DNA of 35,357 bases from Desulfuromonadales bacterium GWC2_61_20 (GCA_001799485.1 MGTO01000018.1:1-35357); one strand, 5' to 3'; positions 24,869 to 33,361 are shown, counted from the first letter of the stretch. Notes: generated by a model not told the origin, from the sequence alone. A program made the numbers and translations.

Positions 24869-25249
24869 ATGTCGACCTATAAAATTCTCATTGTTGAAGA
24901 TTCCCCGACCATGCGCCAGCTCATTGTCTTTGCGCTGAAACGGATTCGCGGGCTCACCATCGTCGAGGCCAACGACGGGGTCGACGGACTGAAGAAGCTT
25001 TCGGCCGATCGTTTCGACCTTATCCTCACCGATATCAACATGCCGATCATGGACGGGCTCAAGCTGGTCAGCCTGGTCCGCAACGATCCCAATTACAAAG
25101 CGGTGCCGATCGTCATCATCACCACCGAAGGGGCCAGCGAGGACCGTGAACGCGCCCTGGCCCTTGGCGCCAACGACTATATTACCAAGCCGATTCAGAC
25201 CACGCAGATCCTCGATGTCGCCAAGCGCCTGCTCAATATCACCATCTAA
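24869..25249 (+). CDS. CheY-like single-domain response regulator
   Basis: Receiver of 126 residues with E10/D11, phospho-acceptor D55 (LTDINMPIMDG), T85/T86 (IITTEG) and K107 (ITKPI). GGAGG precedes the ATG. It is the closest relative in this window of the CheY at 13897-14265. The pair bracket the cheA-to-cheB block, suggesting duplication with different output roles. No transcription terminator of standard form is visible after it, only a GC-rich stretch before the infA promoter. Confidence 0.93.
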   Translation: MSTYKILIVEDSPTMRQLIVFALKRIRGLTIVEANDGVDGLKKLSADRFDLILTDINMPIMDGLKLVSLVRNDPNYKAVPIVIITTEGASEDRERALALGANDYITKPIQTTQILDVAKRLLNITI

Positions 25250-25271
25250 CGCCGCCCGGGGCCCCGCGGGG

Positions 25272-25301
25272 TTGACAATTAACCCGGAAGATGTGTATAT
25301 A
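25272..25301 (+). promoter_or_regulatory. Strong sigma70 promoter for infA
   Basis: Perfect TTGACA at 25272-25277, an 18-nt spacer, TATATA at 25296-25301. The leader before the infA TTG would be about 45 nt. Confidence 0.8.
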
Positions 25302-25353
25302 GGCGCGGTTCGCTTGTGATCGGTCCCATCAATGTTGCGGCAGGAGGCAAGTT

Positions 25354-25572
25354 TTGAGTAAAGAGGAAGCCATTGAAGTCGAAGGTTCGGTCATCGAGCC
25401 ACTCCCCAACGCCATGTTTCGCGTCAAGCTCGACAATGGTCACGTTGTTCTTGCCCATATCTCCGGCAAGATGCGCAAATTTTACATCCGGATTCTGCCG
25501 GGTGACCGGGTAACGGTTGAGCTGTCGCCTTATGACCTGACCCGGGGACGCATTACCTATCGCGAGAAATAG
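25354..25572 (+). CDS. infA: Translation initiation factor IF-1
   Basis: S1-fold (OB) initiation factor of 72 residues that blocks the ribosomal A site during initiation. The sequence is family-typical: [20 protein letters not shown], then [19 protein letters not shown], then [18 protein letters not shown]. The start codon is TTG 25354, supported by AGGAGG at 25342-25347 with six to seven bases spacing; no ATG fits. It has its own strong promoter and is followed by an intrinsic terminator, so it is probably a single-gene unit. Confidence 0.98.
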   Translation: MSKEEAIEVEGSVIEPLPNAMFRVKLDNGHVVLAHISGKMRKFYIRILPGDRVTVELSPYDLTRGRITYREK

Positions 25573-25654
25573 TTCTCCTGCCCTTGTGTTGCCGCTGCTG
25601 CCGGAAGATTCGTCTTGCCGGCCGAGCGGGTGGGGCTCCTCTCCGCAATTACTT

Positions 25655-25683
25655 ACCGGCGTCCGCCGGTTTTCCTGTTTTTA
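25655..25683 (+). terminator. Intrinsic terminator after infA
   Basis: ACCGGC (25655-25660) pairs with GCCGGT (25665-25670) around GTCC, followed by TTTTCCTGTTTTTA. It lies in the 146-nt gap between infA and leuS. Confidence 0.65.
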
Positions 25684-25718
25684 CTCATTGCCGTCCGGAT
25701 GGTGGAGGTTGAAGCGTC

Positions 25719-28274
25719 ATGCACGAGCGTTATAGCCCCGGTGAGATCGAGAGCAAGTGGCAGCGGACCTGGGCAGAGGGCAAGTCCTTCCAGGTCGACG
25801 AGTCCTCGGCCAAACCCAAGTACTACCTGCTGGAAATGTTCCCCTACCCCTCGGGGCGGATTCACATGGGGCATGTGCGCAACTATTCCATCGGCGATGT
25901 CGTCGCCCGCTTCAAACGGTTGCAGGGGTACAATGTGCTCCACCCCATGGGTTGGGACGCCTTCGGCATGCCGGCGGAAAACGCGGCGATCCAGCATGGC
26001 GTCCATCCGGCCAAATGGACCTACGAAAACATCGACTACATGCGCGTCCAGCTGAAAAAGATGGGGCTCTCCTACGACTGGAGCCGCGAGCTGGCGACCT
26101 GCGATCGCCCCTATTACCGCTGGGAGCAGCTGATCTTTCTCAAGATGTTCGAGCGCGGGCTGGCCTACAAGAAGAGCTCCTTCGTCAACTGGTGTCCCTC
26201 CTGCCAGACCGTCCTTGCCAATGAACAGGTTGAGGATGGCAGTTGCTGGCGCTGCGACAGTTCGGTCGAGCAGAAAGAGCTGGAACAGTGGTTTTTCAAG
26301 ATCACCGATTATGCCCAGGAACTCCTCGACGGGACCAACCAGCTCCCCGGCTGGCCGGAGACGGTTCTGACCATGCAACGCAACTGGATCGGCCGCAGCA
26401 CCGGCTGTGAAATCGATTTCATGGTCGAAGGCTCACCGCAACCGTTGCGGGTCTTTACCACGCGTCAGGATACTCTCTTCGGCGCCACCTTCATGAGCCT
26501 GGCGCCGGAACACCCCCGGGCCCTGGAGCTGACCACGGCCGAGCGCCGCAGCGAGGTCGAGGCCTTTATCGCCAAGGTTCGCCGCCAGGAGAAGGTGCGC
26601 CGCACCAGCGACGAGACCGAGAAGGAAGGGGTCTTCACCGGCGCCTACTGCCGCAACCCGGTGACCGGCGGGCGCATGCCGATCTATCTGGGGAACTTTG
26701 TCCTCATGGATTACGGTACCGGCGCGGTCATGGCGGTGCCGACCCACGACCAGCGCGATTTCGAATTCGCCCGCAAGTACAATTTGCCGTTGGTGGTCGT
26801 CATCCAGCCTGAGGGCGAGCCCCTTGATCCGGCGACGATGTCGGCCGCCTGGACCGGTCCCGGCACCATGGTCCATTCCGCCCCCTTCGATGGCATCTCC
26901 AACGAGGCGGCCAAGGAGGCCATCGCCGACCATCTCGCCACCCTCGGCGTCGGCAAGAAGACGGTCAACTTCCGCCTGCGCGACTGGGGGGTTTCCCGCC
27001 AGCGCTACTGGGGGACCCCGATCCCCATCATCTACTGCCCCCACTGCGGCACCGTGCCGGTCCCTGAAAGTGACCTGCCGGTGGTCCTGCCGACCGACGT
27101 CGCCTTCACCGGCGAGGGGGGGAGCCCCCTGGCCAAAAGCACCTCCTTCGTCGAGGTGGCCTGCCCCCGCTGCGGCGTCGCGGCCCGGCGGGAAACCGAT
27201 ACCTTCGACACCTTCGTCGAGAGTTCCTGGTACTTTGCCCGCTATGCCTCGCCCGGTTTCGTCGAGGGTCCGGTCGATCGTAAAGCGGCCGAGTACTGGC
27301 TCCCCGTCGACCAGTATATTGGCGGGGTCGAACACGCCGTCATGCATCTGCTCTACGCCCGCTTTTTTACCAAGGTCATGCGCGATCTCGGCCTGATGCA
27401 GGTCGATGAACCCTTTACCAACCTGCTGACCCAGGGGATGGTCTGCATGGAGACCAAGAGCTGCCCCACCCATGGCTGGCTCTATCCCGAGGAGGTGCTT
27501 GACGGCAACTGCAGCAAATGCGGCACGGCGGCGCACTCCGGGCGCAACGAAAAGATGAGCAAGTCGAAGAAGAACGTCGTCGACCCCGATCATCTCATCA
27601 CCCAGTTCGGTGCCGACACCGCCCGCCTCTTCTCCCTTTTCGCCGCGCCGCCGGAGAAACATCTGGAGTGGAACGAACAGGGGGTCGAGGGCTGTTATCG
27701 TTTCCTCCACCGGGTCTGGCGGGGAGTCCACGACAACCTCCCCCTCATCGCCGCGGCGCCGATTCCCGCCGCGACCGACGGGGAAGGGCGGGTCCTGCGC
27801 CGGCTCATCCATCGCACCATCAAGAAGGTGACGGAGGATATCGACGGGCGTTTCCACTTCAATACCGCCATTGCCGCGGTCATGGAACTCCTCAACGCCA
27901 TTTATGCCTTCGAGGCCAAGGCCGCCCACCCCGGCGTGCTGCGGGAAGCCCTCGAAACGGCGGTGCGTCTCCTCGCCCCCTTCGTCCCCCATCTGTCCGA
28001 GGAGTTGTGGCTGCACCTCGGACACCACGACGGTCTCGAAGCCGGCGGTTGGCCGCAATGGCAGGCCGAGGCTCTCCTCGAAGATGAAAAGACCATCGTC
28101 GTCCAGGTCAATGGCAAGATGCGCGGGAAGATTACCGTCGCCGCCGATGCCGCCGATGCCGAAGTGCAGGCAGCCGCCCTGGCCGAAAGCAACGTCGCCC
28201 GTTTTCTCGAAGGTCAGACGGTGCGCAAGGTCATCGTCATCCCCGGCCGTCTGGTCAACGTGGTCGCCTCCTGA
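25719..28274 (+). CDS. leuS: Leucyl-tRNA synthetase
   Basis: Class I synthetase charging tRNA-Leu, with editing, 851 residues. HMGH is at 49-52 ([13 protein letters not shown]) and KMSKS at 612-616. A zinc-type module (CPSC 159-162, CWRC 176-179) precedes the editing domain. The catalytic core carries the [16 protein letters not shown] segment. Just before KMSKS there is a second cysteine-rich insertion ([16 protein letters not shown] followed by CSKCG), as in bacterial LeuRS forms with a leucine-specific domain. The C-terminus ([13 protein letters not shown], then [15 protein letters not shown]) is complete. The stop shares one base with the lptE start (TGATG). Confidence 0.98.
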   Translation: MHERYSPGEIESKWQRTWAEGKSFQVDESSAKPKYYLLEMFPYPSGRIHMGHVRNYSIGDVVARFKRLQGYNVLHPMGWDAFGMPAENAAIQHGVHPAKWTYENIDYMRVQLKKMGLSYDWSRELATCDRPYYRWEQLIFLKMFERGLAYKKSSFVNWCPSCQTVLANEQVEDGSCWRCDSSVEQKELEQWFFKITDYAQELLDGTNQLPGWPETVLTMQRNWIGRSTGCEIDFMVEGSPQPLRVFTTRQDTLFGATFMSLAPEHPRALELTTAERRSEVEAFIAKVRRQEKVRRTSDETEKEGVFTGAYCRNPVTGGRMPIYLGNFVLMDYGTGAVMAVPTHDQRDFEFARKYNLPLVVVIQPEGEPLDPATMSAAWTGPGTMVHSAPFDGISNEAAKEAIADHLATLGVGKKTVNFRLRDWGVSRQRYWGTPIPIIYCPHCGTVPVPESDLPVVLPTDVAFTGEGGSPLAKSTSFVEVACPRCGVAARRETDTFDTFVESSWYFARYASPGFVEGPVDRKAAEYWLPVDQYIGGVEHAVMHLLYARFFTKVMRDLGLMQVDEPFTNLLTQGMVCMETKSCPTHGWLYPEEVLDGNCSKCGTAAHSGRNEKMSKSKKNVVDPDHLITQFGADTARLFSLFAAPPEKHLEWNEQGVEGCYRFLHRVWRGVHDNLPLIAAAPIPAATDGEGRVLRRLIHRTIKKVTEDIDGRFHFNTAIAAVMELLNAIYAFEAKAAHPGVLREALETAVRLLAPFVPHLSEELWLHLGHHDGLEAGGWPQWQAEALLEDEKTIVVQVNGKMRGKITVAADAADAEVQAAALAESNVARFLEGQTVRKVIVIPGRLVNVVAS

Positions 28275-28792
28275 TGCGGCGCAGCGGGGTCCCCCTCCTT
28301 CTCGTCGCGACTCTCCTGCTGGTCGCCGCCTGCGGCTACCGGCCGGAGGGGACCCTCCCGCCCGTCGCCGGCAGACCCGCCACCCTCTTTGTCGAGCTGG
28401 CGAAGAACCGCACCGGGCGTGCCTTTATCGAAAATGAGCTGACCAATCGCATCGTCGAGCGCTTTGCCCGCGGCGGCCGCTATCGCCTCGACGAGGAGCG
28501 GCCCACGGCGGCGCTGGTCCTCACTCCCGAGGTTGCCGGCTACACTGCCGTGGCGTCGGCTTACAGCCAGACCGATCAAATCCTGCTCTATCGCGCGACC
28601 ATGACCCTGGCGGCGACTCTGGTGCAGGGGGAAGACGGGCGCATCGTCTGGAAGGGGACCCTGACCGAGAGTGTCGAATTCGCCGCCAGCTCCGACCGGG
28701 CGCAACAGCAGACCAATGAAAATGTCGCCGTCTCCGGGCTGACCGTGCGTCTCGCCGACGATCTCTATGCCCGGGTTGCCGAAAACTTTTAG
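28274..28792 (+). CDS. lptE: LPS-assembly lipoprotein LptE
   Basis: Outer-membrane lipoprotein that plugs the LptD barrel for LPS export, 172 residues. Lipoprotein signal peptide: [10 protein letters not shown], then a hydrophobic core ending LLVAAC with lipidated C20, then GYRPEG. The mature part fits the LptE fold (FVELAKNRTGRAFIENELTNR split over helix and strand, AYSQTDQILLYRATM, then KGTLTESVEF). The position between leuS and holA is the classic one in proteobacteria and supports the call, since LptE is poorly conserved. It overlaps leuS by one base. Confidence 0.9.
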   Translation: MRRSGVPLLLVATLLLVAACGYRPEGTLPPVAGRPATLFVELAKNRTGRAFIENELTNRIVERFARGGRYRLDEERPTAALVLTPEVAGYTAVASAYSQTDQILLYRATMTLAATLVQGEDGRIVWKGTLTESVEFAASSDRAQQQTNENVAVSGLTVRLADDLYARVAENF

Positions 28793-28815
28793 AGCGTCAA
28801 GGACGCGGTGCTGGT

Positions 28816-29817
28816 ATGAACCCTGCCGAGTTGACCAGAGCCATAGATCAGGGGCGCATCCCCCCCGTCCTATTTCTCTACGGTGAAGAGACCTTCACCC
28901 TCGAACGGACCCTGGGCCGTCTCTGTCGTACGGTCGTCGCCGATGAGGCGCGCGATTTCAACTTCGATCTCTTCCACGGGCGCGAGTGCCGGGCCCAGGC
29001 GATTCTCGATGCCGCCCGCACCTTTCCGGTCTTTGCCCCCCGTCGTCTCATCCTGATCAAGGATGCCCATCTCCTCCCGGCTGCGGAAGGAGATGAACTC
29101 CTCCCCTATGTCAAGGCGCCGCTGGCGGAGACGGTGGTTGTCTTCGTCGGCGACAAGATCGACCAGCGCAAGAAGTTTTTTCTCGAGCTGAAGAAGCACG
29201 GTGAGCTGGTAGAGTTCAAGAAGCTCTACGACAACCAGATCCCGGCCTTTGTCCAGCAGATGAGCAAGGAACTCGGCAAGAGTCTGACCGAGGATGGCCT
29301 CGCCCTCTTCTGCCGTCGCGTCGGCAACAACCTGCAGGAAGTGCATGGCGAGTTGGTCAAGCTCGCCGCCTATCTCGGCAGCGAAGACCTGGCCGATGCC
29401 TCGCATGTCGCCGCCGTCGTCTCCGATACCCGGGTCGAAAGCGTCTTCGAGCTGACCGACGCCCTCGGCCATCGCGACTGCGACAAGGCCCTGCGCATTC
29501 TCGGCCGCCTCCTCGACGACGGGACGGTGCCCCTGGTCATTCTTACCATGATGGCGCGGCACTTTCGCCAGCTGTGGAAGTTGCGCGAGCTCCTCGACCA
29601 GGGGACCAAGCGCGGCGACATTCCCCGCCTTCTCGGTATCAATCCCTATTTCCTCGATGGTCTCCTCGCCCAGGCTCGCAGTTTTACCCCGACCCAGGGA
29701 CGGAAAATCTTCGAACTGATGCTGGGGGTCGATCTCGCCCTCAAATCGAGCGGTGCCCATGGCGGGGTCTTGCTCGAGACACTGGTTCTGCACATCGGGC
29801 GTGAGCCGGCGGCATAA
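28816..29817 (+). CDS. holA: DNA polymerase III delta subunit
   Basis: Clamp-opening subunit of the replicative clamp loader, 333 residues. N-terminal PPVLFLYGEETFTLERTL is the family hallmark, followed by APRRLILIKDAHLLP. Middle and C-terminal parts show ALFCRRVGNNLQEVHGELVK, then the RHFRQLWKLREL region, and LLGINPYFLDGLLAQA. The Walker-type lysine is absent, as expected for delta. With holB at 7235 the window carries both small AAA+ clamp-loader subunits. Its stop is inside the left arm of the following terminator. Confidence 0.95.
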   Translation: MNPAELTRAIDQGRIPPVLFLYGEETFTLERTLGRLCRTVVADEARDFNFDLFHGRECRAQAILDAARTFPVFAPRRLILIKDAHLLPAAEGDELLPYVKAPLAETVVVFVGDKIDQRKKFFLELKKHGELVEFKKLYDNQIPAFVQQMSKELGKSLTEDGLALFCRRVGNNLQEVHGELVKLAAYLGSEDLADASHVAAVVSDTRVESVFELTDALGHRDCDKALRILGRLLDDGTVPLVILTMMARHFRQLWKLRELLDQGTKRGDIPRLLGINPYFLDGLLAQARSFTPTQGRKIFELMLGVDLALKSSGAHGGVLLETLVLHIGREPAA

Positions 29818-29845
29818 AAAAGGGGCCGCAAGCGGCCCCTTTTTT
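29816..29845. terminator. Bidirectional terminator between holA and rpsT
   Basis: AAAAAAGGGGCCG (29816-29828) pairs with CGGCCCCTTTTTT (29833-29845), loop CAAG; A- and T-tracts serve both strands. A second hairpin without a T-tract (29858-29865 with 29871-29878) lies between it and the rpsT stop. Confidence 0.9.
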
Positions 29846-29883
29846 CGTTTCTCTGGCTGCGGCCTTAAAGAGGCCGCAAAGAG

Positions 29884-30147
29884 TTATTTCATGGCGTGGA
29901 CCAGTTTGCTGAGGCGGCTGATCTTGCGGCTGGCGGTGGCCTTATGGATGACCCCTTTGCTGGCGGCCTTGTCGATGAAGGGGACGGCGCGCTCCAGGGC
30001 AACCTTGGCGGCATCGCTGTCGCCTTCGGAGACGGCGGAGCGGACCTGTTTGACGTAGGTGCGCATGGTCGAGCGGATATGGGTGTTGCGCGCATTGCGA
30101 ATGGCACTCTGACGATTGCGCTTGATTGCTGACTTGTGATTGGCCAA
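29884..30147 (-). CDS. rpsT: 30S ribosomal protein S20
   Basis: Primary 16S-binding protein of 87 residues (start, then ANHKSAIKRNRQSAIRN, then TYVKQVRSAV, then IHKATASRKISRLSK). The start is TTG 30147: GGAGG lies eight bases upstream and the family begins exactly at (M)ANHKSA. An ATG 15 bases further out (30162) has no such support. E. coli rpsT also uses UUG, and that codon takes part in S20 autoregulation (established for E. coli); the same may apply here. It is a monocistronic unit with its own promoter, convergent with holA. Confidence 0.98.
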   Translation of the reverse strand: MANHKSAIKRNRQSAIRNARNTHIRSTMRTYVKQVRSAVSEGDSDAAKVALERAVPFIDKAASKGVIHKATASRKISRLSKLVHAMK

Positions 30148-30212
30148 GGGGTGGTCCTCCATGAAGGGGATATGTTTACGACTGCGGACTAGATATGCAT
30201 GATGTTGCATTC

Positions 30213-30241
30213 TTATAACACCGGCGCTTGGCTGCCGTCAA
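30213..30241 (-). promoter_or_regulatory. Strong sigma70 promoter for rpsT
   Basis: Read on the minus strand: TTGACG (plus 30236-30241), exactly 17 nt, TTATAA (plus 30213-30218). RNA would start near 30206, giving a leader of about 60 nt before the TTG start. Confidence 0.8.
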
Positions 30242-30277
30242 GTTAAAAATCCTCCAATGAACAACAGAAAAGCTTCT

Positions 30278-30293
30278 ATAAACAGATGTTTAT
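30278..30293. promoter_or_regulatory. Operator-like dyad upstream of ogt
   Basis: ATAAACA-GA-TGTTTAT is a perfect 7-bp dyad in an AT-rich stretch (30241-30335) between divergent rpsT and ogt. A TATAAC at 30297-30302 could be a -10 element for ogt, but no good -35 is visible, which would suit an activated or repressed promoter. The protein that binds, if any, is unknown. Confidence 0.35.
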
Positions 30294-30372
30294 GGATATA
30301 ACATACCGTATTAACAAAAAATAATCCGCGAATAGTCGTGGGCGGCCGCAAAACGCGGCCGGGGAGGTGACG

Positions 30373-30897
30373 ATGGCAGGACTGGCGCTGGCGACAGCGT
30401 ATTGGTTGGTACAAACTCCCGTCGGCGTCGTCGGCCTGGCGGCTTCGGCGACCGGTCTGGTCGCGGTAAAGATGGGGGGAGCCGCAGTGGTACGGGGAGA
30501 GTTGGGGCGCCGCGCCCCGCAGGCTCGGGAGGAGTTGACCCCGCTCCTGGCGGCAGCGGCGGCGCAGGTGACGGCCTACTTTGCCGGCGCCGGGCGGCAC
30601 TTTGACCTCCCCTGTGATCTGCCCGGACTTTCCCCCTTCAGTCACCGCGTGCTCGCCGCCCTGGCCCAGGTCCCCTATGCTGTTACCGTCAGTTACGGCG
30701 AGTTGGCCCTGGCTGCCGGCCATCCCGGCGCCGCCCGCGCCGTCGGCGCGGTCATGGCCCACAATCCGTTACCGTTGATCCTTCCCTGTCACCGTGTCGT
30801 GGGCAAGAACGGGGCGCTGAGCGGTTATTCGGGGGGAGAAGGAGTGGCTACCAAGGCCTGGCTCCTCGACTTCGAGGCGCGCCAGGCGCAGAAATAA
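30373..30897 (+). CDS. ogt: Methylated-DNA--protein-cysteine methyltransferase
   Basis: Suicide DNA-repair protein that removes alkyl groups from O6-alkylguanine, 174 residues from ATG 30373; GGGGAGG lies just upstream. The alkyl acceptor is C139 in LPCHRVVGKNG, preceded by FSHRVLAALAQVPYAVTVSY and AVGAVMAHNP. A GYSGG segment follows. Residues 1 to about 85 are the variable N-terminal domain (YWLVQTPVGVVGLAASATG). No Ada regulatory domain is attached. A GGCCGC/GCGGCC hairpin (30344-30360) ends right at the ribosome-binding site. Confidence 0.95.
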   Translation: MAGLALATAYWLVQTPVGVVGLAASATGLVAVKMGGAAVVRGELGRRAPQAREELTPLLAAAAAQVTAYFAGAGRHFDLPCDLPGLSPFSHRVLAALAQVPYAVTVSYGELALAAGHPGAARAVGAVMAHNPLPLILPCHRVVGKNGALSGYSGGEGVATKAWLLDFEARQAQK

Positions 30898-30931
30898 AAA
30901 AGCGGCGGGGCCATGATGGCACCGCCGCTGC
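30896..30931 (-). terminator. Intrinsic terminator downstream of RNase E/G
   Basis: On the minus strand, AGCGGCGG (plus 30922-30929) pairs with CCGCCGCT (plus 30901-30908), with an inner CCA/TGG pairing, followed by TTTTTTATTT. The T-tract overlaps the end of ogt on the other strand, so it mainly serves the minus-strand RNase gene. Confidence 0.75.
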
Positions 30932-30955
30932 TGCTTACATGCGGGAGGAACGGGG

Positions 30956-33361
30956 TTAACCCTGGTCGCCGTCGTCGGCAGATTTCTTCGGCCGCCGTGG
31001 CCGCTTGACCGGAGTCGCCACCGCTGTGCCGACCGGGCTGACCTCCGGGGCCGCGGCAGCGCTTGTGGACCGTCGGCGGGATTTGGCCGCAATCGGCGCA
31101 GCAGCCGGGGTCCCAACGGCGGCCGGCATGGCGGCTGCCGCCGGTTTCCTGGTACGGCGCGGTTTGGCCGCGGGCTCGATATTCTCTGGGGGCGCTGCCA
31201 CGACCTCCGCCTTCTTGGCGCGCCGCCCTTTCGTCGCCGCCAAAGCGGTTGCGGGCGCAACGGGTGCCGGATCCGGGGCGTGCTCGGCGGCAGCCGGGGG
31301 CTGCGCGCTCGCGCCGCTGCCTCCCTTCTTCTTGCGCCGCCGCCGGCGTTTCTTGCGGGCGCCGTCGCTCGCCGCCGTTGCCTCGCCTTCGGTGAACGCG
31401 AGCGAGGCTGCGGCCATAGGCGGGGCTGGAGCCTCGCTGCTGCTGTCGTCCGCAGGTGCAGTCGCGCCTTCTTCACCGCCGCCACTCCCCTTCTTCTTGC
31501 GCCGACGGCGTTTGCGTTTGCGCTTCTCGGCGCCGGCGGCACTGTCGTCCCCCGCGCCTTCGCCCTGCGGGGTTACGCTCTCTTCGTGGTCAGGGATGAA
31601 GGCACTGGCGGCGGTCTCAGCCGCAGCGGCGGGCTCGAAACTGCCGCTCTCCGCTGGCGCACCTGTTTCCTCGCCACCACCGGCCCCCTTCTTCTTGCGC
31701 CGGCGCTTGGCCTTCTTCTTCTCGCCGCCCTCCCCCTCGTCCGCGGCGCTTGCGGCAACCGGTGCCGGCGGCGCTGCCGGGGCGGGAGCTTTGGGGGTGA
31801 GATCGACCGGGGTCGAGGCGTAGTCGGAGAGATCGACCCCGGCGGTGACCGGCGGCAGGTAGAGCTCGTCCTCCTGTTCGCGCTTGTGGAAAGTCAGTTC
31901 GGTGGTACCGGCGACGAAGTCGGGGCGGCCGTGGATGTTGATCTCCAGCTGGTAGCGCTCTTCCATCTCCACCAGTTCGTGACGCTTGCTGTTGAGGAGA
32001 TAGGTGGCGACGTCGAGGGGGACTTCCCCTTCGACCCGGCCCATGGGGCCCTTGGCCACCCCGGCCTGGAGCTTGCGCAGAAAGGCGACGGCCTGGGCTT
32101 CGACGCTCTTGACCCGGCCGCTGCCGGCGCAGTGGGGGCAGGGGAGGAAGGTCCCTTCGGCGAGGGCGTCCTTGATCCGCTGGCGGGTCATCTCGAGCAG
32201 GCCGAATTGGCTGATCTTGCCGAGGGTGACCTTGGCTTTGTCGTTCTTGAGGGCTTCCTTGAGGCCCTTCTCGACCTCGCGGCCGTGCTTGCGGTCGCGC
32301 ATGTCGATGAAGTCGATGACGATGAGGCCGCCGAGGTCGCGCAGTCGCAGCTGCCGCGCCGCTTCCTCCGCCGCTTCGAGGTTGGTCTTGTAGGCGGTCG
32401 CCTCGATTCCCTGTTCTCCGGCCATCTTGCCGGAGTTGACGTCGATGGCGACGAGGGCCTCGGTGCGGTCGATGACGATGGAGCCCCCCGAGGGGAGGGG
32501 GACCTTGTTCTTGGAGATGGTTTCGATCTGTTCCTCGATCTGGTAGCGCGAGAAGATCGGGCGCTTCTCTTGATGCAGCTTGACCAGCTTGACGCACTCC
32601 GGCATGACCTGCTGGAAGAACTCTTTCGCCTCGGCCAGGACCTTGGGGTCGTCGACCAGGACTTCGTCGATGTCGGGGGAGAAGTAGTCGCGGATGGAGC
32701 GGATGACCAGGTTCGATTCCTTGTAGATCAGGGCCGGGGCCTTGACCTGCTGGCCGTGGCTGACGATGTTGTTGTAGACCCGCACCAGGTAGTCGAAGTC
32801 GCGCTTGAGCTCCTCGCTGCTCTGGTCGATGCCGGCGGTGCGAACGATGTAGCCCATATTGTCGGGGAGATTGAGGGCGTTCATCGTCCCTTTGAGCTTC
32901 TTGCGCACCGACTCCTCTTCTATCTTGCGCGAGACCCCCTTGCTGTCGCTCTCCGGCATCAGCACCATGTAGCGGCCGGCGAGGGAGAGGAAGGTGGTCA
33001 GCGCCGCCCCCTTGGTCCCGCGCTCCCCCTTGACGATCTGCACCAGGATCTCCTGGCCGCGGCGGAGGACGTCGCCGATGCGCTGGCGCCCCCTGCGCTC
33101 GTCGTCGCTCCCCGCCCCCTTGCCGAAGAAGCTGGGGTGGAGTTCGCCGAGCTGGAGGAAGCCGAGGCGCTGACCGCCGTAATCGACAAAGGCGGCCTGC
33201 AGTCCCGATTCCACCCGGACCACGGTCGCCTTGTAGATATTGCCTTTGGTCTGTTCGCGTCCGACGACTTCGATGTCGAGTTCGGTGAGAATCCCGTCCT
33301 CGACGATGGCCACCCGGTTTTCTTCGGGATGGGTGGCGTTGATCAACATTTTTCTGGCCAT
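30956..33361 (-). CDS. Ribonuclease E/G family endoribonuclease
   Basis: 801 residues from ATG 33361 (MARKMLINATHPEENRVAIV), with GGAG eight bases upstream. S1 RNA-binding domain at about 38-125 (GNIYKATVVRVESGLQAAFV). The RNase E/G catalytic core follows with metal ligands D307 (AIDVNSGK) and D350 (VIDFIDMRD). The Zn-link CPHCAGSG is at 408-415. The core is RNase G-sized (about 510 residues). Residues 525-801 form a disordered tail with three Lys/Arg blocks (about 547-559, 612-625, 669-680), each flanked by acidic/Ala/Pro linkers, and more scattered RR/KK to the end. Such tails in RNase E bind RNA and degradosome partners. Whether to name it rne or rng cannot be settled by eye. Confidence 0.95.
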   Translation of the reverse strand: MARKMLINATHPEENRVAIVEDGILTELDIEVVGREQTKGNIYKATVVRVESGLQAAFVDYGGQRLGFLQLGELHPSFFGKGAGSDDERRGRQRIGDVLRRGQEILVQIVKGERGTKGAALTTFLSLAGRYMVLMPESDSKGVSRKIEEESVRKKLKGTMNALNLPDNMGYIVRTAGIDQSSEELKRDFDYLVRVYNNIVSHGQQVKAPALIYKESNLVIRSIRDYFSPDIDEVLVDDPKVLAEAKEFFQQVMPECVKLVKLHQEKRPIFSRYQIEEQIETISKNKVPLPSGGSIVIDRTEALVAIDVNSGKMAGEQGIEATAYKTNLEAAEEAARQLRLRDLGGLIVIDFIDMRDRKHGREVEKGLKEALKNDKAKVTLGKISQFGLLEMTRQRIKDALAEGTFLPCPHCAGSGRVKSVEAQAVAFLRKLQAGVAKGPMGRVEGEVPLDVATYLLNSKRHELVEMEERYQLEINIHGRPDFVAGTTELTFHKREQEDELYLPPVTAGVDLSDYASTPVDLTPKAPAPAAPPAPVAASAADEGEGGEKKKAKRRRKKKGAGGGEETGAPAESGSFEPAAAAETAASAFIPDHEESVTPQGEGAGDDSAAGAEKRKRKRRRRKKKGSGGGEEGATAPADDSSSEAPAPPMAAASLAFTEGEATAASDGARKKRRRRRKKKGGSGASAQPPAAAEHAPDPAPVAPATALAATKGRRAKKAEVVAAPPENIEPAAKPRRTRKPAAAAMPAAVGTPAAAPIAAKSRRRSTSAAAAPEVSPVGTAVATPVKRPRRPKKSADDGDQG

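Noticed and set aside
25250-25271. GC-rich palindromic stretch (CCCCGCGGGG) as a terminator for the che cluster
   Set aside because: Only two T's follow and the stem leaves almost no loop; it also abuts the infA -35 box. Not convincing.
25573-25718. T-box or other leader upstream of leuS
   Set aside because: The gap is only 146 nt, contains the infA terminator and has no T-box core; no structure beyond the terminator was seen.
26433-28058. 541-codon frame antisense to leuS
   Set aside because: No ribosome-binding site or motif; leuS on the plus strand is complete with HMGH and KMSKS.
29858-29878. Second hairpin between the holA/rpsT terminator and the rpsT stop
   Set aside because: Good stem (8 bp) but no T-tract on either strand; probably an accessory structure and not a terminator of its own.
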